64,000 bases of DNA from RBG-16-34-14 sp963798865 (GCA_963798865.1 CAWCVZ010000004.1:434001-498000); one strand, 5' to 3'. Positions 9,643 to 18,592 are shown, numbered from the stretch's first letter. Numbers and translations: made by a program. Notes: a model not told the origin generated them from the letters alone.

Positions 9643-10812
9643 ATGGCAATTCCATTTAAATATTCGATAAAGAATTTTGGTTCACGGAAGCTTACAACAT
9701 TTATTACAATTGCAGGTATTGCACTTGTAGTTTTTGTTTTTGCAGCAGTATTAATGATGGCACATGGCATTGAAGCAACATTAATTGCCACGGGTTCACC
9801 GGACAATGTTATAGTTGTAAGAAAATCAGCTAACGGCGAGATATCCAGCATCATAGATGGCGAGACTCAAAATGTAATTAAAACATTACCTCACATTGCA
9901 AAAAATTCTGATGGTACTCCAATTCTTTCTGCTGAACCTGTTGTGGTAATAACAGTTGATAAAATCAGCGGCGGCATAAGCAACGTAACAGTTAGAGGTG
10001 TTTCACCACATGTCGCAGTTTTACGTCCACAGGTTAAAATAATTGAAGGAAAAATGTTTAACCCTTCTTTGCGTGAGTTAATTGTAGGAGAATCTCTTAC
10101 AAAGAATTTTCAAAATACCAGTGTCGGCAGCACACTTAAATTTGCAGGGGATACCTGGAAAATTGTTGGTAAGTTTACAACAGATGGAAGCGGATTCGAT
10201 TCTGAAATCTGGGGAGATGGCGCCCAGCTTCAAAGTGCATTTAACAGGGGAAGCACTGTTTCTTCTTTAACTCTTAAGCTGGATGATTTAAATAACTTCG
10301 ACAGCTTTAAAAGAGCTTTCCTGGCTGATAAAAGATTAACCCAGTTTGAACCTAAAAAAGAGCAGGAATATTTCGGTGAGCAGTCCTCTTTCCTTGCCGG
10401 CTTTATTAGAATACTCGGAATATTTATTACAGTTATTTTCAGCATAGGTGCAACTGTCGGTGCTACAATTACAATGTATGCAGCTGTTGCAAACCGTACA
10501 ATTGAAGTCGGGACGATGCGTGCATTAGGTTTCAGCAGGAGAAGTGTGCTTGTGGTTTTCTTATTTGAATCTATGTTAATTGCTTTGATAGGAGGAGGTA
10601 TTGGATTAGTGCTTGCTTCATTTCTTCAGTTTGTTTCCATCTCAACTCTAAACTGGAATTCATGGTCGGAGATCGGTTTCTCATTTGCACTGTCCGTTCC
10701 AATTGTAATTGGTTCATTAATATTTGCAGTTGCTATGGGAATTATAGGGGGTTTCTTCCCTTCTGTGCGTGCAGCAAGATTAAATATTGTTAATGCATTG
10801 AGAGCAGAGTAG
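9643..10812 (+). CDS. ABC exporter permease 2 (FtsX/MacB type)
   Basis: The 389-residue permease begins MAIPFKYSIKNFGSRKLTT. It has an N-terminal helix (FITIAGIALVVFVFAAVL), a roughly 200-residue periplasmic domain, and three C-terminal helices. The FtsX motif appears as IEVGTMRALGFSRRSV. It is the same architecture as the preceding permease, but the two are not close copies, so a heterodimer is likely. A 98-bp spacer separates the genes. Part of this gene (around 10336-10380, encoding FEPKKEQEYFGE) recurs in decayed form at 13085-13129. Confidence 0.9.
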   Translation: MAIPFKYSIKNFGSRKLTTFITIAGIALVVFVFAAVLMMAHGIEATLIATGSPDNVIVVRKSANGEISSIIDGETQNVIKTLPHIAKNSDGTPILSAEPVVVITVDKISGGISNVTVRGVSPHVAVLRPQVKIIEGKMFNPSLRELIVGESLTKNFQNTSVGSTLKFAGDTWKIVGKFTTDGSGFDSEIWGDGAQLQSAFNRGSTVSSLTLKLDDLNNFDSFKRAFLADKRLTQFEPKKEQEYFGEQSSFLAGFIRILGIFITVIFSIGATVGATITMYAAVANRTIEVGTMRALGFSRRSVLVVFLFESMLIALIGGGIGLVLASFLQFVSISTLNWNSWSEIGFSFALSVPIVIGSLIFAVAMGIIGGFFPSVRAARLNIVNALRAE

Positions 10813-10910
10813 AAAAAAGTTATATCATCCTTAGCCCAAATGTTCCATACAACCAGGTGGATACGTAAGGGTGTACGAAAAACATTTTCACTTTCCGATG
10901 TCCGCTCTCT

Positions 10911-11894
10911 CTAAAGCCAGCCTTGTTCTTTGTACCATGTCATCGTGCGTTTCACGCCTTCCACCACCCTGGTTCGCGGCTCGTAACCTAGAAACCTGCG
11001 TGCCTTGCTGATATCATACCTGCGATGCTTCAGAAAAAAAGAGAGACGTCTGGGACTGATTGGAGGAGAGATACTGAATGTGCGACAAACTGATTCGCAC
11101 ATAGAAGCTACCAGTTGAACAGGTCCTGCAGGAATTTTCCAGGGCAACAGAGGTTTACCCGCAGCATCAGCAATCACGCGTACAAAGGCTTGTATCGAAA
11201 GCGATTCAGGACCGCCCAGCAGAAATGTCTCTCCGCGCCCCTTATCTGCAGCTGCGAGAAGCAAACCATCCACCAAATCGCCACAATAAACTGGATGAAT
11301 GAGAGTCGAACCTGACCCGATCATCATAAAATAACCTCGTACCACGGCACGATACAATTTCAAACGCCGCCAATCGCCTGGTCCATAAACAAGACTAGGA
11401 CGTACAATCGAGAGGCGATCGGGATCGCTGCGATAAAGTTCTTTTGCGATAGCCTCTGCTTGAATCTTGCTATCCAGATATATGTTGCTAGCCCAAACCT
11501 CGGACTCTTCATCTACCGGCTCACCAAACTTATTGTTATGGATGCCACCGCTGCTGACGAGGATGAATCGTGGAACTCTCTCTACCGTGGCGAGTTGGAT
11601 TAGCCGTTCGGTACCGCCTACGTTTATATCAAGAAAATCCGTTTCCTTAAGGTCAAATGCCATTGTTGAACCTAAGTGAAAGATCACGTCCGCATTTCGG
11701 CACAAGCCGGACATGGAGGATTTATCACGTAAGTCACCAACAACAACATCAATCGCATCTGTATAAAACTTAGCACGCTGGGTATCGGAACGTACAAGCA
11801 CCCTGACTTTGGTTCCTAGTTCAAGAAGGCGACGAACAAGATGAAATCCTATAAATCCGTTCGCTCCTGTTACAATGGCATATCCCGATCTCAT
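10911..11894 (-). CDS. NAD-dependent sugar-nucleotide epimerase/dehydratase
   Basis: Extended short-chain dehydrogenase of about 327 residues. I chose ATG 11894 (MRSGYAIVTGANG) because the frame upstream is only the shadow of the FemAB-like gene, and this start overlaps that gene's stop by four bases. The NAD-binding GxxGxxG is TGANGFIG (9-16), the catalytic YxxxK is YLDSK, and a second substrate-side motif is SIVRPSLVYGPGD. Family members epimerise, reduce or dehydrate nucleotide sugars, usually for surface polysaccharide. Base composition is much richer in G+C than the flanks, a sign of transfer. Confidence 0.88.
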   Translation of the reverse strand: MRSGYAIVTGANGFIGFHLVRRLLELGTKVRVLVRSDTQRAKFYTDAIDVVVGDLRDKSSMSGLCRNADVIFHLGSTMAFDLKETDFLDINVGGTERLIQLATVERVPRFILVSSGGIHNNKFGEPVDEESEVWASNIYLDSKIQAEAIAKELYRSDPDRLSIVRPSLVYGPGDWRRLKLYRAVVRGYFMMIGSGSTLIHPVYCGDLVDGLLLAAADKGRGETFLLGGPESLSIQAFVRVIADAAGKPLLPWKIPAGPVQLVASMCESVCRTFSISPPISPRRLSFFLKHRRYDISKARRFLGYEPRTRVVEGVKRTMTWYKEQGWL

Positions 11895-12934
11895 GAGACA
11901 CCATGCCTGAATTGGTCCCAAAGCGCGTAGTATCGTCGCATAGTCGGTTCTAACGTTATCCACATCCGCCGAACGTGTGGACGGTAAATGCGAAGCACCG
12001 TTATGCTTTGGGCTGTTTCTGTACCCCACCCTTTTTTGAACCGGACGAGCCCGGGGCGATCCTGTGGAGACTCTCCAAAACTGAATAACCCGATTCCTCG
12101 ATTGTGACACCACCTGATCGCATGATCTACCATGGCATTCGTTGGTCTCAATTGGGAAGCTGACGGGTCTGCCGCCGCAATCCAATATGTAGCCATGCGG
12201 CGAGATACAAGTAAGATTATGATACCTATCAGGTTTGTATTATGTCTGGCTAGAAATGCAACGGCGAGTTCATTCCGAAGAAGTGCTTCAATGAATCTCC
12301 ACGGCTTCGATGTCCCGCCGAGTCGATTCATTGTGCGTCTATATATCGGGTAGGCTTCACGGACTTCTTCGAGCTCTGGATTATCCTGGATTACAACGTC
12401 TTCCCTTGCACTGCGCCTGATAGCACGCTGTACTGACGTCGAGTAACCTGCAGTGATTCTTTCCAGAGGTTTATCGAGCGAAAGGAACAGACTGTTGCGT
12501 TGAAAATATATAACAGACTCTTTGGTTTGAAGGCATTGGATCACAGCTTCGGGAACTAATGGAGGAGTGACCAGTTTGGCTTCGAAAGCATGATACCGGG
12601 AAGCCTCCGAATCAATCGCGTCTGAAATTACCCGCAATAAATTCTCATCGACCAAATAGTCGGGATGGATCAAAGGTCCTCCGTAGGAATCGAATACGAG
12701 CGAATGCAGGGATCGGAAAGGCCACCCCCCCGATAAACGAATGAGCGGCAAGGCTGCCACGACACAATCTTTAATTAAAAACAGCTTGTACGCTTGCTGC
12801 AAATAGCCGAAACATCTCTCGAGCTCACGTCCCCAAGCGAATACATGCTGGGGTGTAGCCCAGGGAACATAATCTACGAAAGCATCCCACTCTTGGGCGT
12901 CCGTGCAGCTGCGAATCACCGGAGTATCACGCAT
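11891..12934 (-). CDS. FemAB/GNAT-type acyl (aminoacyl) transferase
   Basis: The 347-residue protein shows the FemAB-like arrangement: an N-terminal half with PWATPQHVFAWGRELER, a central LDKPLERITAGYSTSVQRAIRR-type region, then a GNAT-like C-terminal half ending FSFGESPQDRPGLVRFKKGWG. Relatives add amino acids to peptidoglycan or act in exopolysaccharide clusters. It is translationally coupled (ATGA at 11891-11894) to the epimerase, so the pair probably modifies one surface sugar or glycopeptide. The sample 11881-11940 is 31/60 G+C, against about a third for the surrounding genes. No strong ribosome site precedes ATG 12934. Confidence 0.8.
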   Translation of the reverse strand: MRDTPVIRSCTDAQEWDAFVDYVPWATPQHVFAWGRELERCFGYLQQAYKLFLIKDCVVAALPLIRLSGGWPFRSLHSLVFDSYGGPLIHPDYLVDENLLRVISDAIDSEASRYHAFEAKLVTPPLVPEAVIQCLQTKESVIYFQRNSLFLSLDKPLERITAGYSTSVQRAIRRSAREDVVIQDNPELEEVREAYPIYRRTMNRLGGTSKPWRFIEALLRNELAVAFLARHNTNLIGIIILLVSRRMATYWIAAADPSASQLRPTNAMVDHAIRWCHNRGIGLFSFGESPQDRPGLVRFKKGWGTETAQSITVLRIYRPHVRRMWITLEPTMRRYYALWDQFRHGVS

Positions 12935-13437
12935 CGTTTCAACCCGACAAACCGTTAGATAAGTTCATTTAATTTTTACTTTAATTATGTTTTATTAAGT
13001 CTCGTTAAGATAACTTAAAATAATATTATTTAACTATAACCAATACTATGCAAATAATTTTTCTATTCCCCTAAAGACTTTACGCTAACCTGGTTTGAAC
13101 CTAAAAAAAAGGGGAATATTTCGGCGAGAAGCGAGATTGGAATTGACACTTTCAGCCACATGTCAAAATCTTTCAATTCAGGATTTAATGAGCGACAAAC
13201 TTCAATATCTCTTATTTCCAAATAATCCTTTTGAAAATCTGCATGGAACTGAAACATATTTCCCGTATCATCTGCACCAGGAAATTTGCTTAGCCCTGAA
13301 TTCATTTCAGGCTCTTAAATACTAAATATTAGATTTCGAACCAAACCTGTGGAAGAGAATATGTTAGATAACAAGCTGTAATAGTAAAGAATAAAAAGAA
13401 AATTGTAAATTATACATTATTAATTCTAAATTATCTT
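12935..13437. other. Junction region with decayed permease fragments
   Basis: This gap abruptly returns to AT-rich sequence near 12960. On the plus strand, 13085-13129 is close to 10336-10380 of permease 2 (FEPKKKGEYFGE versus FEPKKEQEYFGE). On the minus strand, 13063-13305 reads SKFPGADDTGNMFQFH, then NPELKDFDMW, which resembles the periplasmic domain of another FtsX-type permease (PG-D-TG then GR-F-E pattern). No intact gene is present. It looks like leftover exporter genes next to the foreign insert. Confidence 0.45.
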
Positions 13438-13511
13438 GCGCCCGTAGCTCAACTGGATAGAGCATCAGACTTCGGATCTGAGGGTTGTGGGTTCGAATCC
13501 TACCGGGCGTA
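13438..13511 (+). tRNA. tRNA-Arg (anticodon TCG)
   Basis: A complete cloverleaf can be drawn. Acceptor GCGCCCG pairs with CGGGCGT (first pair G-U). The D arm is GCTC...GAGC, and anticodon stem TCAGA/TCTGA encloses loop CTTCGGA with anticodon TCG, reading CGA arginine codons. The T arm is GTGGG TTCGAAT CCTAC, with discriminator A. The 3' CCA is not encoded. It stands alone, about 500 bp from the GC-rich insert, upstream of tadA. Confidence 0.95.
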
Positions 13512-13571
13512 CAAAATTCAATTTATAATTAACAATATATAATTAAGAATTACGTAAACTGATTCTTTCCA

Positions 13572-14072
13572 ATGTTACAGATGGTTTTCAACGAAGATAC
13601 ATACCGTTTCATGTACTCAGCTTTGCAGGAAGCTGAAAAAGCATTGCTGGATAATGAAGTGCCGGTAGGAGCTGTAGTTGTTAAGGATAATAAAATTATT
13701 GGCAGAGGATTTAACCAGATTGAAACTTTGAAAGATCCAACCGCACACGCAGAGATGATTGCAATAACTGCCGCGGCAAATCATATAGGTAACTGGAGAT
13801 TAAATGAGTGTGATATTTATGTTACACTCGAACCCTGTATTATGTGTACGGGAGCATTGTTGAATTCGCGTTTAAAAAATCTCTTCTTTGCAGAATTTGA
13901 TCCTAAATTTGGTGCCTGCGGTTCTCTTTATAATCTACCGGCAGAAAAAAAATATAACCATTCCATTAATGTCTTTTCAGGTTTATGTGCAGAAGAAAGC
14001 CGGATGTTTCTTCAGGAGTTTTTCAGGAATTTAAGGATTAAAGAAAAGCAGAATCCTGAATCCTATTCTTAA
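13572..14072 (+). CDS. tadA: tRNA-specific adenosine deaminase
   Basis: The 166-residue cytidine/deoxycytidylate deaminase fold carries zinc ligands His59 and proton-shuttle Glu61 (HAE), plus Cys89 and Cys92 (PCIMC). TadA converts the wobble adenosine of tRNA-Arg(ACG) to inosine so that CGU, CGC and CGA are read. Length and the EVPVGAVVV and LNSRLKNLFF regions fit TadA better than guanine deaminase. ATG 13572 is assumed; ATG 13581 is also possible, as neither has a good ribosome site. The gene directly upstream is a tRNA-Arg, though the TCG isoacceptor is not its substrate. Confidence 0.88.
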   Translation: MLQMVFNEDTYRFMYSALQEAEKALLDNEVPVGAVVVKDNKIIGRGFNQIETLKDPTAHAEMIAITAAANHIGNWRLNECDIYVTLEPCIMCTGALLNSRLKNLFFAEFDPKFGACGSLYNLPAEKKYNHSINVFSGLCAEESRMFLQEFFRNLRIKEKQNPESYS

Positions 14073-14148
14073 TACTATTAATAAAATATTTCATCTTGAA
14101 TAAAGTTCTTAATAATAATAAGTTGTATTAAATGATTTTAAGGTTTTT

Positions 14149-14793
14149 ATGCGGATAATACTTTTCGGTTCTCCAGGGGTTGGTAAAGGAACTCAAGCAA
14201 AAATACTTTCAGAAAAATTAAACATCCCACACATTTCAACCGGTGATATTTTAAGAGCTGCTGTAGATAAAAAAACTCAATTGGGAATAGAAGCCAAAAA
14301 ACTTATGGATAAAGGTGAACTTGTTCCAGATGATATAATGATCGGGATCATTAAGGATACTTTACAGGAAGATAAATGTAAGAATGGATTTATCCTTGAT
14401 GGATTTCCGAGAACTGTTGCACAAGCTAAAGAGCTTGAAAAATTATTGAACGACCTTGAGATGAATCCTAAAAAAATAATTTATATTACTGCAAATGAAG
14501 ACGAGATAATTCGTCGCCTTACAAACAGAAGAGCCTGCAAAGAATGTAAACATATCTTTGTCTTAAACGAAATTGAAGGCAAAGATACTTGTCCGAACTG
14601 TGGAGCAAAAAATAGTTTTTACCAGAGAAGTGATGATAAGGAAGAAGTAATCCGTAAAAGACTTGAAGTATTTAATAATACTACAAAACCTGTTTTAAGT
14701 TATTACGGGCAACTTGAGACTGTTGATTATATAAATGGCCTTGGTTCTATTGATGAAGTTAGTAAGAGAATACTGGATAATCTAAAAAAATAA
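14149..14793 (+). CDS. adk: Adenylate kinase, zinc-LID type
   Basis: A 214-residue nucleoside monophosphate kinase making 2 ADP from ATP and AMP. The P-loop GSPGVGKGT lies at 7-15. The AMP-site motif is STGDILRAAV, and DGFPRT marks the NMP-binding strand. The LID near 125-150 holds CKEC and CPNC, the four-cysteine set that binds structural zinc in many non-enteric bacteria. Full family length. It is followed after a few bases by a convergent gene, with a shared hairpin between them. Confidence 0.95.
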   Translation: MRIILFGSPGVGKGTQAKILSEKLNIPHISTGDILRAAVDKKTQLGIEAKKLMDKGELVPDDIMIGIIKDTLQEDKCKNGFILDGFPRTVAQAKELEKLLNDLEMNPKKIIYITANEDEIIRRLTNRRACKECKHIFVLNEIEGKDTCPNCGAKNSFYQRSDDKEEVIRKRLEVFNNTTKPVLSYYGQLETVDYINGLGSIDEVSKRILDNLKK

Positions 14794-14808
14794 TTCTTAG
14801 GAATTATT
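14789..14808. terminator. Short hairpin between convergent adk and ftsE-like genes
   Basis: AATAATTC (14789-14796) and GAATTATT (14801-14808) form an 8-bp stem with a TTAG loop. An A-run precedes it and a T/C-rich run follows, so it could stop transcription both ways. The stem is AT-rich and weak. Confidence 0.4.
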
Positions 14809-15478
14809 CTTCTCTTTGTTTTAGAATCCCCCTGTAAACTTTGCCATTCTCAATCTTGATTATTTTAGCATCATACTTTTTAACAATCTCATAATTATGG
14901 GTTGCAAAAAGAACTGCTGTACCTTTTAAATTTATTTTCCTGAAAAGCTCCACTATTTCAAAAGAAGTTTCGGGGTCTAAGTTTCCTGTTGGCTCATCTG
15001 CAAGTAAAAGAATAGGATCGTTTATAATTGCTCTTGCAATTGCAATCCTTTGTTTTTCACCCCCGGAAAGTTCATCCGGTTTGCTGTTTTTTCTATGGCT
15101 TAATCCAACTTCCGAAAGGACATTGAATATTCTTTTTTTTATTTCAGCCTTTGGAGTTCCGGTAACCTCAAGAACGAATGCAAGGTTATCCGAAATTGTT
15201 CTGTCACGCAGAAGTTTAAAATCCTGGAAAACAATTCCGAGTTTTCTTCTCAGGAACGGTAGCTGACGAGGTTTGATTGTTTTGGAATTGTACTCACCAA
15301 CCTGAACATTACCTGATGAAGGAAATATATTCATATAAACCATTTGAAGTATAGTGCTTTTACCTGATCCACTTTTACCGATTAAAAAGCAGAACTCATT
15401 CTTATCTAGTTCGAAATTCAGATCTGTAAAAACGGGTTGGCTTGGATACCCAAATTCCACATTATTAAATGAAAGCAT
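14804..15478 (-). CDS. ftsE: FtsE-like ABC ATP-binding protein
   Basis: The 224-residue ATPase has Walker A GKSGSGKST at 34-42, signature LSGGEKQR near 138, Walker B LLLADEPTGNLD and switch His in FATHNYE. Motifs such as VFQDFKLLRDRT match FtsE, which with FtsX regulates septal wall hydrolases. No ftsX lies beside it; instead it overlaps a methyltransferase gene by 14 bases and trails pdxA in the same direction. The symbol rests on sequence style, so a lipoprotein-release ATPase is the alternative. Confidence 0.75.
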   Translation of the reverse strand: MLSFNNVEFGYPSQPVFTDLNFELDKNEFCFLIGKSGSGKSTILQMVYMNIFPSSGNVQVGEYNSKTIKPRQLPFLRRKLGIVFQDFKLLRDRTISDNLAFVLEVTGTPKAEIKKRIFNVLSEVGLSHRKNSKPDELSGGEKQRIAIARAIINDPILLLADEPTGNLDPETSFEIVELFRKINLKGTAVLFATHNYEIVKKYDAKIIKIENGKVYRGILKQREE

Positions 15479-16208
15479 TAGAATTTTTTCTGACTATAAA
15501 TTGAATACGTTTTGAGTTTTCATTTGCCTGCTTTAATGAGAAAGCTTCATAGCAATTTAAAACAAATAAACCTGATTTATTAAGTAAATTAAAATAAGTT
15601 AAAAAAGGATAAATCTTCTGTTTGTGCACTTCCTTGAAAATAGTTCCATCTTCCATTTTTATTTCAAAAATATTATGATGAATCCTGCTATGCTTATTAT
15701 AAATGCTGATATGTTCATACTCAATATTGTTGTCTTTTCCATTCAAATCATGATTAGCAATATATAGTTCACTGTTTTTTTCAAGGCTGACATCAAAAGT
15801 AAATATACCATTACTGCTGAGAATTTTTTCAACTTCAATAAATAATTTAAGAAGATACTTCTCTTTTACCAGGTAATTTACACTATCAAAAGTAGAATAA
15901 ATCAGGTCAAATTTATATTTAAAAGGTAAGGAAAACATCTCGCAGCAAACTTTTGGCAAATTGTTAGTCTTACTCAAAAGCATATCAATACTTATATCCG
16001 TTAATAAAATATTCGGATAATAGCTCCTGAATCTTTTTGCAAATTTTCCATTTCCGGCAGCAAGCTCTAATACTTTTGAATTTTTACTGATTAAATTTCT
16101 TGTGATTTTGTAAACATACTTCGTCCATAATTCATAGTTCACATGATTCATCATGTGATCATAAATTAACGAAAGCTTCTCATAAGGTTTTGTTTTTATT
16201 TTTTTCAT
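15465..16208 (-). CDS. Class I SAM-dependent methyltransferase
   Basis: A 247-residue Rossmann methyltransferase. SAM-binding motif I is VLELAAGNGKFAKRF (about 43-57), the motif II acidic loop is LLTDISIDML, and the later strand is DLIYSTFDSVNYL. The N-terminus YEKLSLIYDHMMNHVNYELW is typical of small-molecule methyltransferases of unknown substrate. It overlaps pdxA at its start (29 bases) and the ftsE-like gene at its end, so the three are co-transcribed and probably coupled. Substrate unknown. Confidence 0.85.
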   Translation of the reverse strand: MKKIKTKPYEKLSLIYDHMMNHVNYELWTKYVYKITRNLISKNSKVLELAAGNGKFAKRFRSYYPNILLTDISIDMLLSKTNNLPKVCCEMFSLPFKYKFDLIYSTFDSVNYLVKEKYLLKLFIEVEKILSSNGIFTFDVSLEKNSELYIANHDLNGKDNNIEYEHISIYNKHSRIHHNIFEIKMEDGTIFKEVHKQKIYPFLTYFNLLNKSGLFVLNCYEAFSLKQANENSKRIQFIVRKNSNAFI

Positions 16209-17178
16209 TCTTTTTTCTATTGAATGAAATTAATCCTGCGTAATTATATGCCTCAATCATACTTCTTTCATCAGCTTTATTTTTCCACGCAATATCATAA
16301 GCCACCCCATGATCCGGTGATGTTCGTACAATATTCAATCCAGCAGTAAAATTAACTCCTGACGAAAAATTAAGCATCTTAAAAGGAATTAGAACCTGGT
16401 CATGGTACACTCCCAGTATTAAATTATATTTTTCATATTTTTTTGATGCAAAGAAAGCGTCAGGAGAAAAAGGTCCTTCTGCAAACTGTTTAAATGATTT
16501 TAATACAGGTTTGATGATTTCTTCTTCTTCTTTTCCAATTAATCCATTCTCCCCTGCATGGGGATTTAAACCGAGAACTGCGATCCGTGGTTCTGGAATA
16601 TTCAAATCATTTTTTAGAGATGAAGAAATTATCTTAAGTGATCTATTTATTAAATCTTTAGTAAGAAGCTGTGGAACTTTTTCTAACGGCTGATGAATTG
16701 TTAATAATGCAGCATTCATCTTTTTGGATAAAAACATCATTATAAAGTCTTTTGCCCCGGACCATTTAGCAAGCATTTCGGTATGTCCCGGAAAATTAAT
16801 TCCGGCAAGATTAAAAGCAGTTTTGGAAATGGGAGCGGTAATTAATCCATCAGTTATTTTGTCTGAGGTAAGTTCAAATCCATATTCAATTGATTTGAAA
16901 GCAATTCTTCCTGAAACCGAAGTAGCTTCACCCGGGATAATTACCGAGTTACCAATATCAATTACCTGAACAGGGGTAATTAAATTCTTATCAGCTTTAT
17001 TTACAATTTCGTATTTAAATTTAGGTTTTATAAACTGAATTGTTTCATTAAATACATTGGCAGGACAAACAAAAAAGAATTGCTCCTTTTTATTCTCGCA
17101 GATTTTGTTGAGTGTTTTAATTACTATTTCGGGGCCGATACCATTAATATCTCCACAGGTAAAAACAAATTTTCTCAT
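16180..17178 (-). CDS. pdxA: 4-hydroxythreonine-4-phosphate dehydrogenase
   Basis: The 332-residue PdxA oxidises and decarboxylates 4-phosphohydroxy-L-threonine in the DXP-dependent vitamin B6 pathway, working with PdxJ. Metal ligands are the His residues in FPGHTEML, LGLNPHAGE and GVYHDQVLIPFK. The substrate region near the start is FTCGDINGIGPEIV, where the family normally has GDPAGIGPE. The C-terminus is a lysine-rich tail overlapping the methyltransferase. The upstream gene abuts it, sharing base 17178. Confidence 0.93.
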   Translation of the reverse strand: MRKFVFTCGDINGIGPEIVIKTLNKICENKKEQFFFVCPANVFNETIQFIKPKFKYEIVNKADKNLITPVQVIDIGNSVIIPGEATSVSGRIAFKSIEYGFELTSDKITDGLITAPISKTAFNLAGINFPGHTEMLAKWSGAKDFIMMFLSKKMNAALLTIHQPLEKVPQLLTKDLINRSLKIISSSLKNDLNIPEPRIAVLGLNPHAGENGLIGKEEEEIIKPVLKSFKQFAEGPFSPDAFFASKKYEKYNLILGVYHDQVLIPFKMLNFSSGVNFTAGLNIVRTSPDHGVAYDIAWKNKADERSMIEAYNYAGLISFNRKKNEKNKNKTL

Positions 17179-18488
17179 TAACTGCTTTCTAGAGAAAACT
17201 CTCCAACACCTTGTTTATCAACAAAAATAAATTTGCGAGCCGGCTTTTTATAAATCCATGTTTCAACAATTTTACCCTGTTCGTTGGATGCTCTTTCAAC
17301 CTGGTCCGGTTTTCCGAACTTCACATATATTTTCCCTCTGTCTGAATCAATTCCTTTTATTCCATTTATCGATGTAAAATTAATCTGGGCATAATCAACG
17401 CGTGAATAATATTCAGTCATTAGTTCGTTATACTCGGTTTCAGGTGAAGGATCTAATTTTTTCCAGTAGTCTACAAGTCCCTTATACATATTTTTTTCAT
17501 CAAGATCTAACAGTGAATCTATTACGGAATCGTCTTCAACATATTTTAAAGCTTTTATTGCAAGTTCGGGGTTTCTAAGAGAAAGAGGTTTATTATACCA
17601 AAAAACAAAACTATGAAATCTCATTTCTTTATCATCATTAACTATAGTTGAAAATGGACCTTCCCGTAGTTTATTGCTTATCCCGCTAAGGATAAAATTG
17701 TTTGTCTTATGATTACCAGAATTTGTAATAAGAATTTTACCAGAACATTCTTCTAATCCAATTGAAGAAATAAAAGAATCCGTAAGAGTTTTTTTAATAA
17801 TCGTATCATTATGACTTATGACAGTGATACTTATTTGTTTCAATGATAAATCATGAACCGGAATGATTAAGCTATAATCTTCAGGACCAAAAGGAATATT
17901 TCCCTCAAAGTTTGTAAGCCTAAAATATTCCTTATCGTTACAAATTATTTTTTTTGCATCAACTATCATTGGTGTAAATTTAACTTTCGATTCAATTTCG
18001 GCATTGAAATTTTCTAAACCCTTTTCAGGTTTGCCGGAATCAAATTTATTTCCAATTCCTAAAATTTCGTTATTAGAATTCTGGTCAGTGATAATTGGGC
18101 GAAAATTGTATTTGCCCGCCGGAAGTTTCAGATTAATTAATCCTTCAGCGTAGAAATCACCGGAAATTGTTTGTTCAAATGATGCTGTTTGAATCTTCCA
18201 GTCTTTAATTTCTCTCTTAATAAAATTAGAGTTTGAGTCCGAAATTTCAAGATCAACCCTGATTCCGGCTTTATAATCATTATCATTTTTCAGAAATACA
18301 ATATTCTTATAAGGTATTTTAAATAGATAATATAAGGAAGGTAAAGAATCTCCATCAATAACTAATGTTTGAGTTAAAATAGGTTTTTGAAAAGGAATAT
18401 TTTCGAAGTTAGGTCTGCGGAAACGATCCGGCTGGCTGAATACCTGAATTGATAAAGTTAAACAGAAAACAAGAATTATTTTCTTCAT
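17178..18488 (-). CDS. GWxTD-domain secreted protein
   Basis: About 436 residues from ATG 18488, chosen over the upstream ATG at 18539 because it opens a clear signal peptide (MKKIILVFCLTLSIQVFS) after GGGAAATTT. The C-terminal third matches the GWxTD domain of Bacteroidota/Acidobacteria: a WKKLDPSPETEYNE segment, then DRGKIYVKFGKPDQVE. The name motif itself is altered to GIDSDRG. Function of the family is unknown; members are periplasmic or outer-membrane associated. It sits directly ahead of pdxA in an apparent operon. Confidence 0.8.
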   Translation of the reverse strand: MKKIILVFCLTLSIQVFSQPDRFRRPNFENIPFQKPILTQTLVIDGDSLPSLYYLFKIPYKNIVFLKNDNDYKAGIRVDLEISDSNSNFIKREIKDWKIQTASFEQTISGDFYAEGLINLKLPAGKYNFRPIITDQNSNNEILGIGNKFDSGKPEKGLENFNAEIESKVKFTPMIVDAKKIICNDKEYFRLTNFEGNIPFGPEDYSLIIPVHDLSLKQISITVISHNDTIIKKTLTDSFISSIGLEECSGKILITNSGNHKTNNFILSGISNKLREGPFSTIVNDDKEMRFHSFVFWYNKPLSLRNPELAIKALKYVEDDSVIDSLLDLDEKNMYKGLVDYWKKLDPSPETEYNELMTEYYSRVDYAQINFTSINGIKGIDSDRGKIYVKFGKPDQVERASNEQGKIVETWIYKKPARKFIFVDKQGVGEFSLESS

Positions 18489-18592
18489 AAATTTCCCGGG
18501 TTTTAACACTAAAAATATCTGGAATAAATTACTTATCAAGGAAATAATTCAGGCATTAAACAATTTGAAAATCCCGCTTTTATTTGAATAGA

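Noticed and set aside
10911..12185. A 424-residue version of the epimerase with about 97 extra N-terminal residues
   Set aside because: The extension lies inside the FemAB-like gene in another frame and has no family features. ATG 11894 gives the normal start and an ATGA coupling.
13438..13511. tRNA-Arg as attachment site of an integrated island
   Set aside because: No integrase and no repeated copy of the tRNA 3' end was found across the GC-rich insert.
17178..18539. Start of the GWxTD gene at 18539
   Set aside because: The extra 17 residues precede a clear signal peptide beginning at 18488, which is the better start.
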